64,000 nt of DNA from Taudactylus pleione (GCA_031769625.1 JAUIMM010000003.1:3076501-3140500); one strand, 5' to 3'. Positions 20,960 through 33,848 are shown, counted from the first letter of the stretch. Program-made: numbers and translations. The notes: generated by a model from the sequence alone, not told the origin.

Positions 20960-23900
20960 CGTCCCCATATAGCATGTATCTCCAGCTGTCTGTAGTGTGG
21001 GATAACGTCCCCATATAGCATGTATCTCTGGCTCTCTGTAGTGTGGGATAACGTCCCCATATAGCATGTATCTCTGGCTCTCTGTAGTGTGGGATAACGT
21101 CCCCATATAGCATGTATCTCTGGCTCTCTGTAGTGTGGGATAATGTCACCATATAGCACGTATCTGTGGCTGTCTGTAGTGTGGGATAACGTCCCCATAT
21201 AGCATGTATCTCTGGCTGTCTGTAGTGTGGGATAACGTCCCCATATAGCATGTATCTCTGGCTGTCTGTAGTGTTGGACAACGTCCCCATATAGCATGTA
21301 TCTCTGGCTGTCTGTAGTGTTGGACAACGTCCCCATATAGCATATATCTGTGGCTGTCTGTAGTGTGGGATAATGTCCCCATATAGCATGTATCTGGGTG
21401 TCTGTAGTGTGGGATAATGTCCCCATATAGCATTTATCTGGCTCTCTGTAGTGTGGGATAACGTCCCCATATAGCATGTATCTCCAGCTGTCTGTAGTGT
21501 GGGATAATGTCCCCATATAGCATGTATCTCTGGCTGTCTGTAGTGTGGGATAACGTCCCCATATAGCATGCATCTCTGGCTCTCTGTAGTGTGGGATAAC
21601 GTCCCCATATAGCATGTATCTCTGGCTCTCTGTAGTGTGGGATAATGTCACCATATAGCACGTATCTGTGGCTGTCTGTAGTGTGGGATAACGTCCCCAT
21701 ATAGCATGTGGGATAACGTCCCCATATAGCATGTATCTCTGGGTGTCTGTAGTGTGGGATAACGTCCCCATATAGCATGTATCTCTGGCTCTCTGTAGTG
21801 TGGGATAACGTCCCCATATAGGATGTATCTGTGGGTGTGGCCTGTAGTGTTGTATAACGTCCCCATATAACATGCATCTCTGGCTGTCTGTAGTGTGGGA
21901 TAACGTCCCCATATAGCATGTATCTGTGGCTGTCTGTAGTGTGGGATAATGTCCCCATATAGCATGTATCTGGGTGTCTGTAGTGTGGGATAATGTCCCC
22001 ATATAGTATTTATCTGGCTCTCTGTAGTGTGGGATAACGTCCCCATATAGCATGTATCTCTGGCTGTCTGTAGTGTGGGATAACATCCCCATATAGCATG
22101 TATCTCTGGCTGTCTGTAGTGTGGGATAATGTCCCCATATAGCATGTATCTCTGGCTCTCTGTAGTGTGGGATAACGTCCCCATATAGCATGTATCTCTG
22201 GCTGTCTGTAGTGTGGGATAACGTCCCCATATAGCATGTATCTCTGGCTCTCTGTAGTGTGGGATAACGTCCCCATATAGCATGTATCTCTGGCTCTCTG
22301 TAGTGTGGGATAATGTCACCATATAGCACGTATCTGTGGCTGTCTGTACTGTGGGATAACGTCCCCATATAGCATGTATCTCTGGGTGTCTGTAGTGTGG
22401 GATAACGTCCCCATATAGCATGTATCTCTGGCTCTCTGTAGTGTGGGATAACGTCCCCATATAGGATGTATCTGTGGGTGTGGCCTGTAGTGTTGTATAA
22501 CGTCCCCATATAGCATGTATCTCTGGCTGTCTGTAGTGTGGGATAACGTCCCCATATAGCATGTATCTCTGGCTGTCTGTAGTGTGGGATAACGTCCCCA
22601 TATAGCATGTATCTCTGGCTCTCTGTAGTGTGGCATAACGTCCCCATATAGCATGTATCTCTGGCTCTCTGTAGTGTGGGATAATGTCACCATATAGCAC
22701 GTATCTGTGGCTGTCTGTAGTGTGGGATAACGTCCCCATATAGCATGTGGGATAACGTCCCCATATAGCATGTATCTCTGGGTGTCTGTAGTGTGGGATA
22801 ACGTCCCCATATAGCATGTATCTCTGGCTCTCTGTAGTGTGGGATAACGTCCCCATATAGGATGTATCTGTGGGTGTGGCCTGTAGTGTTGTATAACGTC
22901 CCCATATAACATGCATCTCTGGCTGTCTGTAGTGTGGGATAACGTCCCCATATAGCATGTATCTGTGGCTGTCTGTAGTGTGGGATAATGTCCCCATATA
23001 GCATGTATCTGGGTGTCTGTAGTGTGGGATAATGTCCCCATATAGTATTTATCTGGCTCTCTGTAGTGTGGGATAACGTCCCCATATAGCATGTATCTCT
23101 GGCTGTCTGTAGTGTGGGATAACATCCCCATATAGCATGCATCTCTGGCTGTCTGTAGTGTGGGATAATGTCCCCATATAGCATGTATCTCTGGCTCTCT
23201 GTAGTGTGGGATAACGTCCCCATATAGCATGTATCTCTGGCTGTCTGTAGTGTGGGATAACGTCCCCATATAGCATGTATCTCTGGCTCTCTGTAGTGTG
23301 GGATAACGTCCCCATATAGCATGTATCTCTGGCTCTCTGTAGTGTGGGATAACGTCCCCATATAGGATGTATCTGTGGGTGTGGCCTGTAGTGTTGTATA
23401 ACGTCCCCATATAGCATGTATCTCTGGCTGTCTGTAGTGTGGGATAACGTCCCCATATAGCATGTATCTGTGGCTGTCTGTAGTGTGGGATAATGTCCCC
23501 ATATAGCATGTATCTGGGTGTCTGTAGTGTGGGATAATGTCCCCATATAGCATTTATCTGGCTCTCTGTAGTGTGGGATAACGTCCCCATATAGCATGTA
23601 TCTCTGGCTGTCTGTAGTGTGGGATAACATCCCCATATAGCATGTATCTCTGGCTGTCTGTAGTGTGGGATAACGTCCCCATATAGCATGTATCTCTGGC
23701 TCTCTGTAGTGTGGGATAACGTCCCCATATAGCATGTATCTCTGGCTGTCTGTAGTGTGGGATAACGTCCCCATATAGCATGTATCTCTGGCTGTCTGTA
23801 GTGTGGGATAATGTCCCCATATAGGATGTATCTCTGGCTCACTGTAGTGTGGGATAACGTCCCCATATAGCATGTATCTCTGGCTCTCTGTAGTGTGGGA

Positions 23901-25071
23901 TAACGTCCCCATATAGCATGTATCTCTGGCTGTCTGTAGTGTGGGAAAACATCCCCATATAGCATGTATCTCTGGCTGTCTGTAGTGTGGGATAACGTCC
24001 CCATATAGCATGTATCTCTGGCTGTCTGTAGTGTGGGAAAACATCCCCATATAGCATGTATCTCTGGCTGTCTGTAGTGTGGGATAACGTCCCCATATAG
24101 CATGTATCTCTGGGTGTCTGTAGTGTGGGATAACGTCCCCATATAGCATGTATCTCTGGGTGTCTGTAGTGTGGGATAATGTCCCCATATAGCATGTATC
24201 GCTGGTTGTCTGTAGTGTGGGATAATGTCCCCATATAACATGCATCTCTGGCTGTCTGTAGTGTTGGATAATGTCCCCATATAGCATGCATCTCTGGGTG
24301 TCTGTAGTGTGGTATAACGTCCCCATATAGCATGTATCGCTGGTTGTCTGTAGTGTGGGATAATGTCCCCATATAGCATGTATCTCTGGCTGTCTGTAGT
24401 GTTGGATAATGTCCCCATATAGCATGCATCTCTGGGTGTTTGTAGTGTGGTATAACGTCCCCATATAGCATGTATCTCTGGCTCTCTGTAGTGTGGGATA
24501 ACGTCCCCATATAGCATGTATCTCTGGCTGTCTGTAGTGTTGGATAACGTCCCCATATAGCATGTATCTCTGGCTGTCTGTAGTGTTGGACAACGTCCCC
24601 ATATAGCATGTATCTGTGGCTGTCTGTAGTGTGGGATAATGTCCCCATATAGCATGTATCTCTGGGTGTCTGTAGTGTGGGATAACGTCCCCATATAGCA
24701 TGTATCTTTGGGTGTCTGTAGTGTTGGATAACGTCCCCATATAGCATGTATCTCTGGGTGTCTGTAGTGTTGGATAATGTCCCCATATAGCATGTATCTC
24801 TGGGTGTCTGTAGTGTTGGATAATGTCCCCATATAGCATGCATCACTGGGTGTCTGTAGTGTGGGATAACGTCCCCATATAGCATGTATCTCTGGGTGTC
24901 TGTAGTGTGGGATAACGTCCCAATACAGCATGTATTTCTGGGTGTCTGTAGTGTGGGATAACGTCCCCATACAGCAGGTATCTGTGGGTGTCTGTAGTGT
25001 GGGATAATGTTCCCATATAGGATGTATCTGTGGGTGTGGCCTGTAGTGTGGGATAATGTTCCCACATAGGA
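20960..25071. repeat. 46-bp minisatellite with higher-order duplication
   Basis: The unit is GGGATAACGTCCCCATATAG then CATGTATCTCTGGCTGTCTG then TAGTGT, about 90 copies. Rare 49-bp units (GTGGGTGTGGCCTGTAGTG) are interspersed. Larger blocks are duplicated: the distinctive segment at about 21951 recurs at 22990 and 23495. It has no stop in any minus-strand frame over long stretches. Confidence 0.97.
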
Positions 25072-25433
25072 CATACATGCCTACCCTCCCGGTTTTCGCA
25101 GGAGGCTCCCAATTTTTTGGGTAACCCCCCGCACCCCCGGAAGGGTAGGCATTTCTCCCGCATTCTGCCCACTTCCTAGTAAAGTGGGCAGAATGAGAAT
25201 ACCCGCTGCGATCGCGGGTCTCCGTGAAGGGGGCGGGTCTTAAGATGTGATTCTGCATGAATCACAGCATTTGGCCCCGCCCCCTATGTAAATTTTACCC
25301 AATTGCGGCAGTTTTGCCACGAGGGGGCGGGGCTTAATGACGCACATCATTAGGCCCCGCCCCCATCGACCCCCTGCTGCTTCTCTTACCCGGGCTTCTC
25401 CCGGGAAGAGCTTATAAAAGGTAGGCAACTATG
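25072..25433. mobile_element. hAT-like MITE, 8-bp TSD, inserted in the minisatellite
   Basis: Length 362 bp. Inverted ends are CATACATGCCTACC and GGTAGGCAACTATG, flanked by duplicated ACATAGGA. It is GC-rich (repeated GGCCCCGCCCC blocks), unlike the AT-rich array around it. Confidence 0.85.
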
Positions 25434-27262
25434 ACATAGGATGTATCTGTGGGTGTGGCCTGTAGTGTGGGATAATGTTCCCACATAGGATGTATCTGTG
25501 GGTGTGGCCTGTAGTGTGGGATATTGGTCCCAATATAGGATGTATCTGTGGGTGTGGCCTGTAGTGCGGGATAATGTTCCCATATAGGATGTATCTGTGG
25601 GTGTGGCCTGTAGTGTGGGATATTGGTCCCAATATAGGATGTATCTGTGGGTGTGGCCTGTAGTGTGGGATAATGTTCCCATATAGGATGTATCTGTGGG
25701 TGTGGCCTGTAGTGTGGGATATTGGTCCCAATATAGGATGTATCTGTGGGTGTGGCCTGTAGTGTGGGATAATGTTCCTAATATAGGATGTATCTGTGGG
25801 TGTGGCCTGTAGTGTGGGATAATGTTCCCATATAGGATGTATCTGTGGGTGTGGCATGTAGTGTGGGATAATGTTCCCATATAGGATGTATCTGTGGGTG
25901 TGGCCTGTAGTGTGGGATAATGTTCCCATATAGGATGTATCTGTGGGTGTGGCCTGTAGTGTGGGATATTGGTCCCAATATAGGATGTATCTGTGGGTGT
26001 GGCCTGTAGTGTGGGACAATGTTCCCATATAGCATGTATCTGTGGGTGTGGCCTGTAGTGTGGGACAATGTTCCCATATAGGATGTATCTGCGGGTGTGG
26101 CCTGTAGTGTGGGACAATGTTCCCATATAGGATGTATCTGCGGGTGTGGCCTGTAGTGTGGGACAATGTTCCCATATAGGATGTATCTGCGGGTGTGGCC
26201 TGTAGTGTGGGACAATGTTCCCATATAGGATGTATCTGTGGGTGTGGCCTGTAGTGTGGGATAATGTTCCCATATAGGATGTATCTGTGGGTGTGGCCTG
26301 TAGTGTGGGATAATGTTCCCATATAGGATGTATCTGTGGGTGTGGCCTGTAGTGTGGGATAATGTTCCCATATAGGATGTATCTGTGGGTGTGGCCTGTA
26401 GTGTGGGATAATGTTCCCATATAGGATGTATCTGTGGGTGTGGCCTGTAGTGTGGGATATTGGTCCCAATATAGGATGTATCTGTGGGTGTGGCCTGTAG
26501 TGTGGGACAATGTTCCCATATAGCATGTATCTGTGGGTGTGGCCTGTAGTGTGGGACAATGTTCCCATATAGGATGTATCTGTGGGTGTGGCCTGTAGTG
26601 TGGGACAATGTTCCCATATAGGATGTATCTGCGGGTGTGGCCTGTAGTGTGGGACAATGTTCCCATATAGGATGTATCTGCGGGTGTGGCCTGTAGTGTG
26701 GGACAATGTTCCCATATAGGATGTATCTGTGGGTGTGGCCTGTAGTGTGGGATAATGTTCCCATATAGGATGTATCTGTGGGTGTGGCCTGTAGTGTGGG
26801 ATAATGTTCCCATATAGGATGTATCTGTGGGTGTGGCCTGTAGTGTGGGATAATGTTCCCATATAGGATGTATCTGTGGGTGTGGCCTGTAGTGTGGGAT
26901 AATGTTCCCATATAGGATGTATCTGTGGGTGTGGCCTGTAGTGTGGGATAATGTTCCCATATAGGATGTATCTGTGGGTGTGGCCTGTAGTGTGGGATAA
27001 TGTTCCCATATAGGATGTATCTGTGGGTGTGGCCTGTAGTGTGGGATAATGTTCCCATATAGGATGTATCTGTGGGTGTGGCCTGTAGTGTGGGACAATG
27101 TTCCCATATACGATGTATCTGTGGGTGTGGCCTGTAGTGTGGGATAATGTTCCCATATAGGATGTATCTGTGGGTGTGGCCTGTAGTGTGGGACAATGTT
27201 CCCATATACGATGTATCTGTGGGTGTGGCCTGTAGTGTGGGATAATGTTCCCATATAGGATG
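25434..27262. repeat. 49-bp minisatellite
   Basis: The unit is GGGATAATGTTCCCATATAG then GATGTATCTGTGGGTGTGGC then CTGTAGTGT, about 37 copies, with TATTGGTCCCAATATAG and GACAATG variants. It is the same family as the preceding array; the two are separated by a MITE at 25072-25433. Confidence 0.97.
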
Positions 27263-27483
27263 TGCCCACATACATCTATCCTCCCTGCACTACAAGTCGC
27301 GCCACACAACTCAGGGGCTCAGTGTGACTTGGTAGCGCAGAGCGTCTTTTCGTGCGACATTTTACCTTCAAATGTGTCTTATTCGCACAGCGATGCCAAT
27401 AGATAATATTTTAATCAGCATAAGCTGCTTGTGCTATGCAGCATGCCTATGTTCTGTGTGCAACTGCGGGTGTATCTGCATGC

Positions 27484-27760
27484 TATTTCTGCCAGCCAAC
27501 CTGTCACGTCACCCCCTGCCCACCATCCTGTCACTCACATGCTACTCCTGCCTGCCAACCTGTCACATGTCACCCCCTGCCCACCATCCTGTCACTCACA
27601 TGCTACTCCTGCCTGCCAACCTGTCACATGTCGCCCCCTGCCCACCTTCCTGTCACTCACATGCTACTCCTGCCTGCCAACCTGTCACGTCACCCCCTGC
27701 CCACCATCCTGTCACTCACATGCTACTCCTGCCTGCCAACCTATCACAAACATGCCGCTC
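27484..27760. repeat. ~57-60-bp tandem repeat
   Basis: About five units of CTGCCAACCTGTCACATGTC, ACCCCCTGCCCACCATCCTG, TCACTCACATGCTACTCCTG. The plus-strand open frames over it are repeat artefacts. Confidence 0.9.
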
Positions 27761-28047
27761 CTGCTCACCAACCTGCCACTCACATGCCAGCCCTGTACCC
27801 TAGCCTGTTACTTACTGTACATGCCCCTCTTGCCACTAGTTTTCCCCTCAAATGCCACCTCTTGTCCACCAGGGTGGCCACCAATGGCCATTACACTGAC
27901 CTGAATGGCTGCTCAGGAAACGCCTGCCCTGTATATTCTGTGACTATATATCCCTGGGTCTGGCCTACTGAGAGGTGGTTCTGGGGCACATACCCCTATG
28001 CCCCCTCCCTTAATCCGGCTCTGCACTGGCGCAATGTTACATGTGAC

Positions 28048-28210
28048 AGCCTCAGCCAACAAGAATGAGCCTGATTGTTATTGGCTATTGCTGTCACATG
28101 TGACAGTCGACAGAGACAGCCCAGACTTTAGCTATCCGCGGCTTTAATCAGCAGTGGCTTCGGCGCAGCTAGCCAGTAAGAATCAGGCCGATTCTTATTG
28201 GCTGCTGGAC
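28048..28210. repeat. Two adjacent small hairpins
   Basis: TGTTACATGTGACAGCC pairs with TGCTGTCACATGTGACA (28033-28106 region), and AGCCAGTAAGAATCAGGCC pairs with GATTCTTATTGGCTGC (28168-28205). Confidence 0.5.
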
Positions 28211-28524
28211 GTCTACGCGGTCGACTGGTGGTTCGCAATGGACGCTTTTGGCCACCCCTGGCCTAGGGAGTCTGGAACCCTTAATCAGGCCTCACTCTCC
28301 TGTTCTCATATATGCACCCCCCAATATTATTATGGTCATTGATTTGTACACAGTGCTCCACAGCGCCACATAGTGGGCCTGTTGTGAGGTTGCAACAGTC
28401 TGTGTAGTTATTTTAAGCTGCAGGAGAGAGTAATGTTAACAAAAGAGAATTGGGGGCAGAATGTGCAAATGGTCTGGTAATCACTGATGAATTTAAGTTA
28501 CAGTGGCCATTGACTGGTACTTAC

Positions 28525-28578
28525 CCTTGGTCCTCTTTTCCCAGGTGGTCCTGGAAGTCCCGAAGGACCAGGTGGTCC
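28525..28578 (-). CDS. col27a1: col27a1 54-bp triple-helix exon (exon 4-like)
   Basis: Exactly 54 bp between a CATTTTAG acceptor and a GTAAGT donor, encoding GPPGPSGLPGPPGKRGPR (six Gly-X-Y triplets, phase 0 at both ends). Fifty-four base pairs is the classic fibrillar-collagen exon size. The sequence corresponds to the first full triplet exon of human COL27A1 (recalled as GPPGLPGLPGSPGARGPR), in the expected order after the TSPN/variable exon. It lies about 20.1 kb downstream in transcription from that exon, and the intron between them carries the DIRS element. It is too short for ORF-based detection. Confidence 0.95.
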
Positions 28579-29570
28579 CTAAAATGAAAAATCAATCAAA
28601 AATATACAGATCAGTGAAAAGAAAAAAATAAGATAAATATTATTATTACTACTACACCTTTACGGCTACAATTTTGCCAATACATAATTAAATGGCTAGC
28701 TATGTACCAATTTATACACTGACTGATGAGAGATGATTTAATTGTATGTTAATACAATTGTTTTTTCCCAAACACCAAAGTTGTCCAGAGACTGAAACAG
28801 CAAAGAAAAAGGTTAAAAAAAGAAAAGAAAATGCAAATAACGTCTGTACATGCATCAGGATTGGGGTTGAGGCAGAAGCAATGCACATAAGCTTCACAGC
28901 TATAAGTGAGTGTCTTGCAGCCTCCTAGGTAACATGGATTCGCTGCAAGTTTGCAGCAGAAAACTGAGTGCTATCTTTTGGCACTTAAGCTCGTTAGGCA
29001 ATTTTAGTTGATAACCGTTTGTTGGTTGTAGCGAGAACAGGAACTACTGCATTGTATGTTCCAGTTACAAATCTGACAAGAAAAATAAGGATACTGATTA
29101 ACGTTCAATTTTTTATATGACAAAAAATTAAACTTTTCATGTCTTGAGGTTTTAAAATAAAAGGGAAATTCCAATAGATAAAATATCCAGACAATGGTTA
29201 TGCAATGTATTGCTGTTTCTAATAAAATGTAGCTTTCAGTCCTTTGTGGCTATGCATTTTGTGTAATATACATACGGTGTCTTGGAAAAATGAGGAGAAA
29301 AACAAAAAGATTACATTTGAGACATGAAGTAATCAAAATAAAGATAACCTAACCATGAATTGGATAGATGGATTCTCCTAGGGTGAGCATCTGTCCCACA
29401 ATCCTCTCACTCACCCTCCTCAACATCACTAAAATTCTTCTACTATCCTATCTTCTGCCCTCTGGTATTTTATCTGTGCCTGTTGTCCTCAATTCCTGTA
29501 CACCTCTGCTATTCCTGCTATATAGCCGCCTTATCTCTAGATACTTTCCTCAAAAAGTACAGCAAATCTA
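28579..29570. other. Intronic sequence upstream of exon 4
   Basis: AT-rich with A/T homopolymers. Nothing was recognised beyond the acceptor tract of the exon at 28525-28578. Confidence 0.5.
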
Positions 29571-29574
29571 CTAT

Positions 29575-30900
29575 TCCATAGCAATCCTCTGTAATACTAC
29601 AACCTCTATTCCATAGCACCCCTCTGTAATACTATAACCTCTATTATTCCATAACACCTCTCTGTAATAGTATAACCTCTATTATTCCATAACACCCCTC
29701 TGTAATAGTATAACCTCTACTATTCCATAACACCCCTCTGTAATAGTATAACCTCTACTATTCCATAGCACCCCTCTGTAATACTATAACCTCTACTATT
29801 CTATAACACCCCTCTGTAATACTATAATCTCTACTATTCCATAGCACCCCTCTGTAATACTATAACCTCTACTATTCCATAGCACCCCTCTATAATACTA
29901 TAACCTCTACTATTCCATAGCACCATTCTGTAATACTATAACCTCTACTATTGCATAACACCCTTCTGTAATAATATGACCTATACTATTCCATAGCACC
30001 CCTCTGTAACAATATAACCGCTACTATGCCACAGCACCCCTCTGAAATACTATAAACTCTATTACATAAGACCCTTCTGTAATACTATAACCTCTACTAT
30101 TCCATAGCACCCCTCTGTAATACTATATAACCTCTATTCCATAACACCTCTCTGTAATACTATAACCTCTACTATTACATAGCACCCCTCTGTAATACTA
30201 TAACCATTACTATTCCATAACACCCCTCTATAATACTATAACCTCTACTATTCCATAACACCCCTCTATAATACTATATAACCTCTACTATTTCATAACA
30301 CCACTCTGTAATACTATATAACCTCTATTCCATAACACCCCTCTGTAATACTATAACCTCAACTATTTTATAACACGCCTCTGTAATAAACTCTTCTATT
30401 CCATAACACCCCTCTGTAATACTATAACCTCTACTATTCCATAACACCCCTCTGTAATACTATAACCTCTACTATTACATAGCACACCTCTATAATACTA
30501 TAACCTCTACTATTTTATAGCACCACTCTAATACTATAACCTCTTCTATTCTATAACACCCCTCTGTAATACTATAATCTCTACTATTCTATAACACCCC
30601 TCTGTAATACTATAACCGCTACTATTCCATAGTACCCATCTGTAATACTATAATCTTTAATATTCCATAACACCCCTCTGTAATACTATAACCTCAACTA
30701 TTCCATAGCACCACTCTGTAATACTATATAACCTCTATTGCATAACACCTCTCTATAATACTACAACCTCTACTATTCCATAACACCCCTCTCTAATAAT
30801 ACCATCTCTACTATTCCATAACACCTCTCTGTAATACTATAACCTCTTCTATTCCATAACACCCCTCTGTAATAATATAACACCTACTATTCCATAGCAC
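29575..30900. repeat. 38-bp minisatellite
   Basis: The unit is CTATTCCATAACACCCCTCT then GTAATACTATAACCTCTA, about 35 copies with many point changes and small deletions. Confidence 0.95.
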
Positions 30901-31470
30901 AATGAAAAGATGATACCTTGTTCCCTTGATAAAATGAATGCTAAATATTGCCATATTTGCAGTGTGAACCAATATTCACAAAAATACAATCTCGCAATTA
31001 CAGTACCTAGGGATTAGGGTTATCAGTGAGACATGAGGTGCAAAAATCACTTGGCATTAATGCTGATATTATGGCAGAAATGTAAAGACAGGAAGGCTGG
31101 TATTTTATGTTACCAGAAAAGGTGACAAAAAGAAAACTAGTGCATTGCAAGGCTGAACATTACTTCAGACCACAAAATGGCTGCCTCCACTGGGGGCAAC
31201 ATACATACTTCAGCCCTATTTTGCTTTAAGTGAAGATATCTTTATGCAAACACAGCGTTAAAAAGTAATTTTTATTCCTGCGTCATAAACATTTTCTGTC
31301 TCATTATGAAGAGCTCTAAAAGAACATTGCCGGCACGGTTTTAGAAGTAATTTGTCCGATAGCATTTTATTCAAAAAGCTTGTGTGCGCTCTGGGTGCTG
31401 ACCATAGAGATGATTATAGACTACAGATGGTGTGCGGTATGTCCTGGCTGCTTAAAATAAAATTGAAACG
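30901..31470. other. Intronic sequence between the 38-bp array and a MITE
   Basis: No gene or clear element. CACAAAATGGCTGCCTCCAC at 31170-31190 recurs at 38642 (and, loosely, 8862), indicating a worn dispersed repeat. Confidence 0.45.
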
Positions 31471-31475
31471 ACTAT

Positions 31476-32172
31476 GGGGTAGATTTATCGGATCTTGAAG
31501 AGAGATAAAGTGGTTTAAGTTGCTCATAGCAACCAATCAGCTTCTGTAATTTTTCTAGCTCAGCCTGTAAAATGCAGTTTCAAGCTAATTGGTTGGGGGT
31601 GTGGATCATTAGGTCTACATTGTCTAGATAGACAATGTGTAGATAGACAGGCAATAGATCGACAGGGACTGAAGGTCGACACACTAAAGGTCGACTAGTA
31701 ACAAGGTCGACAGGTACTGAAGGTTGACATGGTCCTTAGGTTGACAGTCATATGGTCGACATGCAAATGGGCGACATGCAAATGGTCGACACATTTTTGT
31801 GTTTTTTTTTAGCCCTAATCTTTACCCTATTCCTAACCCTAACCCTCCCTCCTGGTGCCTAACCCTAACAGTCGGGGTAAGTGCCTAACCCTAACAAAAA
31901 AAACACCAAAAAAAACGCGTCGACCATTTGCATGTCGACCATATGACTGCCAACCTTCAGTATCTGTCGCCCTTGTTTAGTCGATCTTCAGTATCTGTCG
32001 ACCTTCAGACCCTGTTGATCTTCAGTCCCTGTCGACCTATTGCCTGTTTATCTTCCATTGTCTACCCAAACATTGTCTATCTAGACAATGTAGACCTAAT
32101 GACCGGATACCATTGGTTGGTATGGGCAACTTCTCCACTTTGCCTTTCTCAAAGATTTGATAAATCTCCCCG
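31476..32172. mobile_element. CCAATCAG MITE, interrupted by a GTCGAC-rich element
   Basis: The left half (TAGATTTATCGGATCTTGAA, GCAACCAATCAGCTTCTG) and right half (GGTATGGGCAACTTCTCCAC, GATTTGATAAATCTCCCC) are separated by 31597-32111. ATTGGTTGG occurs on both sides of the insert. Confidence 0.8.
31597..32111. mobile_element. GTCGAC-rich TIR element, possible 9-bp TSD
   Basis: Length 515 bp. Termini GGGTGTGGATCATTAGG and CCTAATGACCGGATACC are inverted repeats extending through TCTACATTGTCTAGATAGAC. Many GTCGAC/GTCGACC motifs lie inside. The middle reads CCCTAACCCTCCCTCCTGG with TTAGGG-like runs. Flanked on both sides by ATTGGTTGG. Confidence 0.75.
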
Positions 32173-32479
32173 TGTGTGTCAGACTGCAGATGGGTACTGA
32201 CACCATGGAGTTGACAAGATTCTGAGGTTCTGACCATAGAGTACACAAAATGATGCGTGTCCCGGATGCTGACTATAGACTATAATTGGGTGGCCAAAAT
32301 AAACTTATTTTCTGTTTTGTTTGATCCTGAATTCTGTAGTGGGATTACCACTTTATCATGTGAACTAGGCAGTACCTATAGTAGCGCTTGTTAACTTGCC
32401 TCATTTTTTGCCATCTATAGATGGGTGCTGACCATACAGTGTACAAGATTGAGTGTGCCAGGAGCGGACTATAGATGGG

Positions 32480-33090
32480 TCCTGAGAGTGTGTTCCGGGA
32501 GCGGACTATAGACGAGTGCTGTGCATAGACCTGACAAGATAGTGTGCCCCAGATGTTGCCTATAGACCATTACAGACTGTAGAGCTGACAAGATAGTGTG
32601 CCCCAGATGCTGGCTATAGAACATTACAGACTGTAGAGCTGAGAAGATAGTGTGCCCCAGATGCTGGCTATAGACCATTACAGACTGTAGAGCTGAGAAG
32701 ATAGTGTGCCCCAGATGCTGACTATAGACCATTACAGACTGTAGAGCTGAGAAGATAGTGTGCCCCAGATGCTGGCTATAGACCATTACAGACTGTAGAG
32801 CTGAGAAGATAGTGTGCCCCAGATGCTGGCTATAGACCATTACAGACTGTAGAGCTGAGAAGATAGTGCGCCCCAGATGCTGGCTATAGACCATTACAGA
32901 CTGTAGAGCTGAGAAGATAGTGCGCTCCAGATGCTGGCTATAGACCATTACAGACTGTAGAGCTGAGAAGATAGTGTGCCCCAGATGCTGGCTATAGACC
33001 ATTACAGACTGTAGAGCTGAGAAGATAGTGTGCCCCAGATGCTGGCTATAGACCATTACAGACTGTAGAGTTGACAAGCTACAGACATCC
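32480..33090. repeat. 54-bp minisatellite
   Basis: The unit is GAAGATAGTGTGCCCCAGAT then GCTGGCTATAGACCATTACA then GACTGTAGAGCTGA, about eleven units. Worn relatives occur at 31385-31440 and 32200-32480 (GGTGCTGACCATAGA). Because 54 is a multiple of three it yields an 18-residue periodic open frame on the minus strand, which I do not regard as a gene. Confidence 0.95.
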
Positions 33091-33524
33091 CTCAAAGACA
33101 CCTTGCGCTCCCGCGCCTACTATGCCCCTTACAATGAATTGGCAGTGTTCCTGTGAGCCTATCACATCACTTGACATGCTAAGCCGCTTGGTCAATGTCT
33201 CTGGATAATTTGCTACAACACTAACAAGACTATAAGAGTGTGAGAAAAGAGTGATTTATATACAGCACAAACATTTTTGAATATATAATTTTTTTTTTTT
33301 ATCTCTCTCTTTTCTTTCCTCCTATAACTTTCAAACCTGATGGTGAGTGCTGTCGGAAACGGCCATTGTAGAATGTTGTTGAATGTAAAACATATTATGC
33401 TATTACAGCTACCAAGAGGCAGGCAAGTAGGTGTTTCAGATACTGCATTACGGTATTAGGGCCTTGGGTGGAGTGAGGGACTGGGGCGTCAGAGATGGGG
33501 AGAGGAAACCTACAGAGGAAATCT

Positions 33525-33848
33525 AGTCAGCATCCCGGCACCAGAATCCCGTCCGCCGGCATCCCAAAGGTAAGTATCAGGCATAGGGAAAGGGTTTGGC
33601 ATTAGGGGGAGGGTTAGGCACTAGGGGGGAGGGAGGGAGTGCTAGGTTTAGGGTGCGGGGAGGGGGAGGTTAGGTTTAGGCACTAGGAGGGGAGGTAAGG
33701 GTTAGGCACCGGGGAGGGAGGGGTAAAGGTAAGGGTTAGTCTTACCTTCTTTCCTTATGGGTGTCGGGATTCTGACTGTCGGGAAGGCGCTGTCGGTATT
33801 CTGACCAGCAGCATCCCGACAGCAGGGATCTCATACCCAACCCCTACA
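33525..33848. mobile_element. TTAGGC/TTAGGG-containing element
   Basis: CAGCATCCCGGCACCAGAAT on the left, CATCCCGACAGCAGGGATCT on the right. The interior at 33590-33750 is a run of GGTTAGGCACTAGGGGG-type units. Confidence 0.6.

Noticed and set aside
20916..25258. Minus-strand open frames of up to 980 codons with MLYGDVIPHYRQPEIHAIWG-type repeats
   Set aside because: They are read-through of a 46-bp minisatellite that happens to lack stops; 46 is not a multiple of three, so the same DNA is translated in all frames. No start context or domain.
20960..27262. CRISPR-like array
   Set aside because: Contiguous tandem units with no spacers, in a eukaryotic intron.
25386..27309. Minus-strand open frames of about 500-630 codons (HTTGHTHRYILYGN repeats)
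   Set aside because: Same artefact in the 49-bp array.
27372..28068. Plus-strand frames rich in Cys/Pro/His over the CTGCCAACCTGTCAC repeat
   Set aside because: Periodic with the DNA repeat, overlapping in several frames, no recognisable domain.
32469..33101. 210-codon minus-strand frame with an 18-residue repeat (SALQSVMVYSQHLGHTIF)
   Set aside because: A 54-bp tandem repeat; the match to collagen exon size is coincidental and there are no Gly-X-Y triplets or splice sites.
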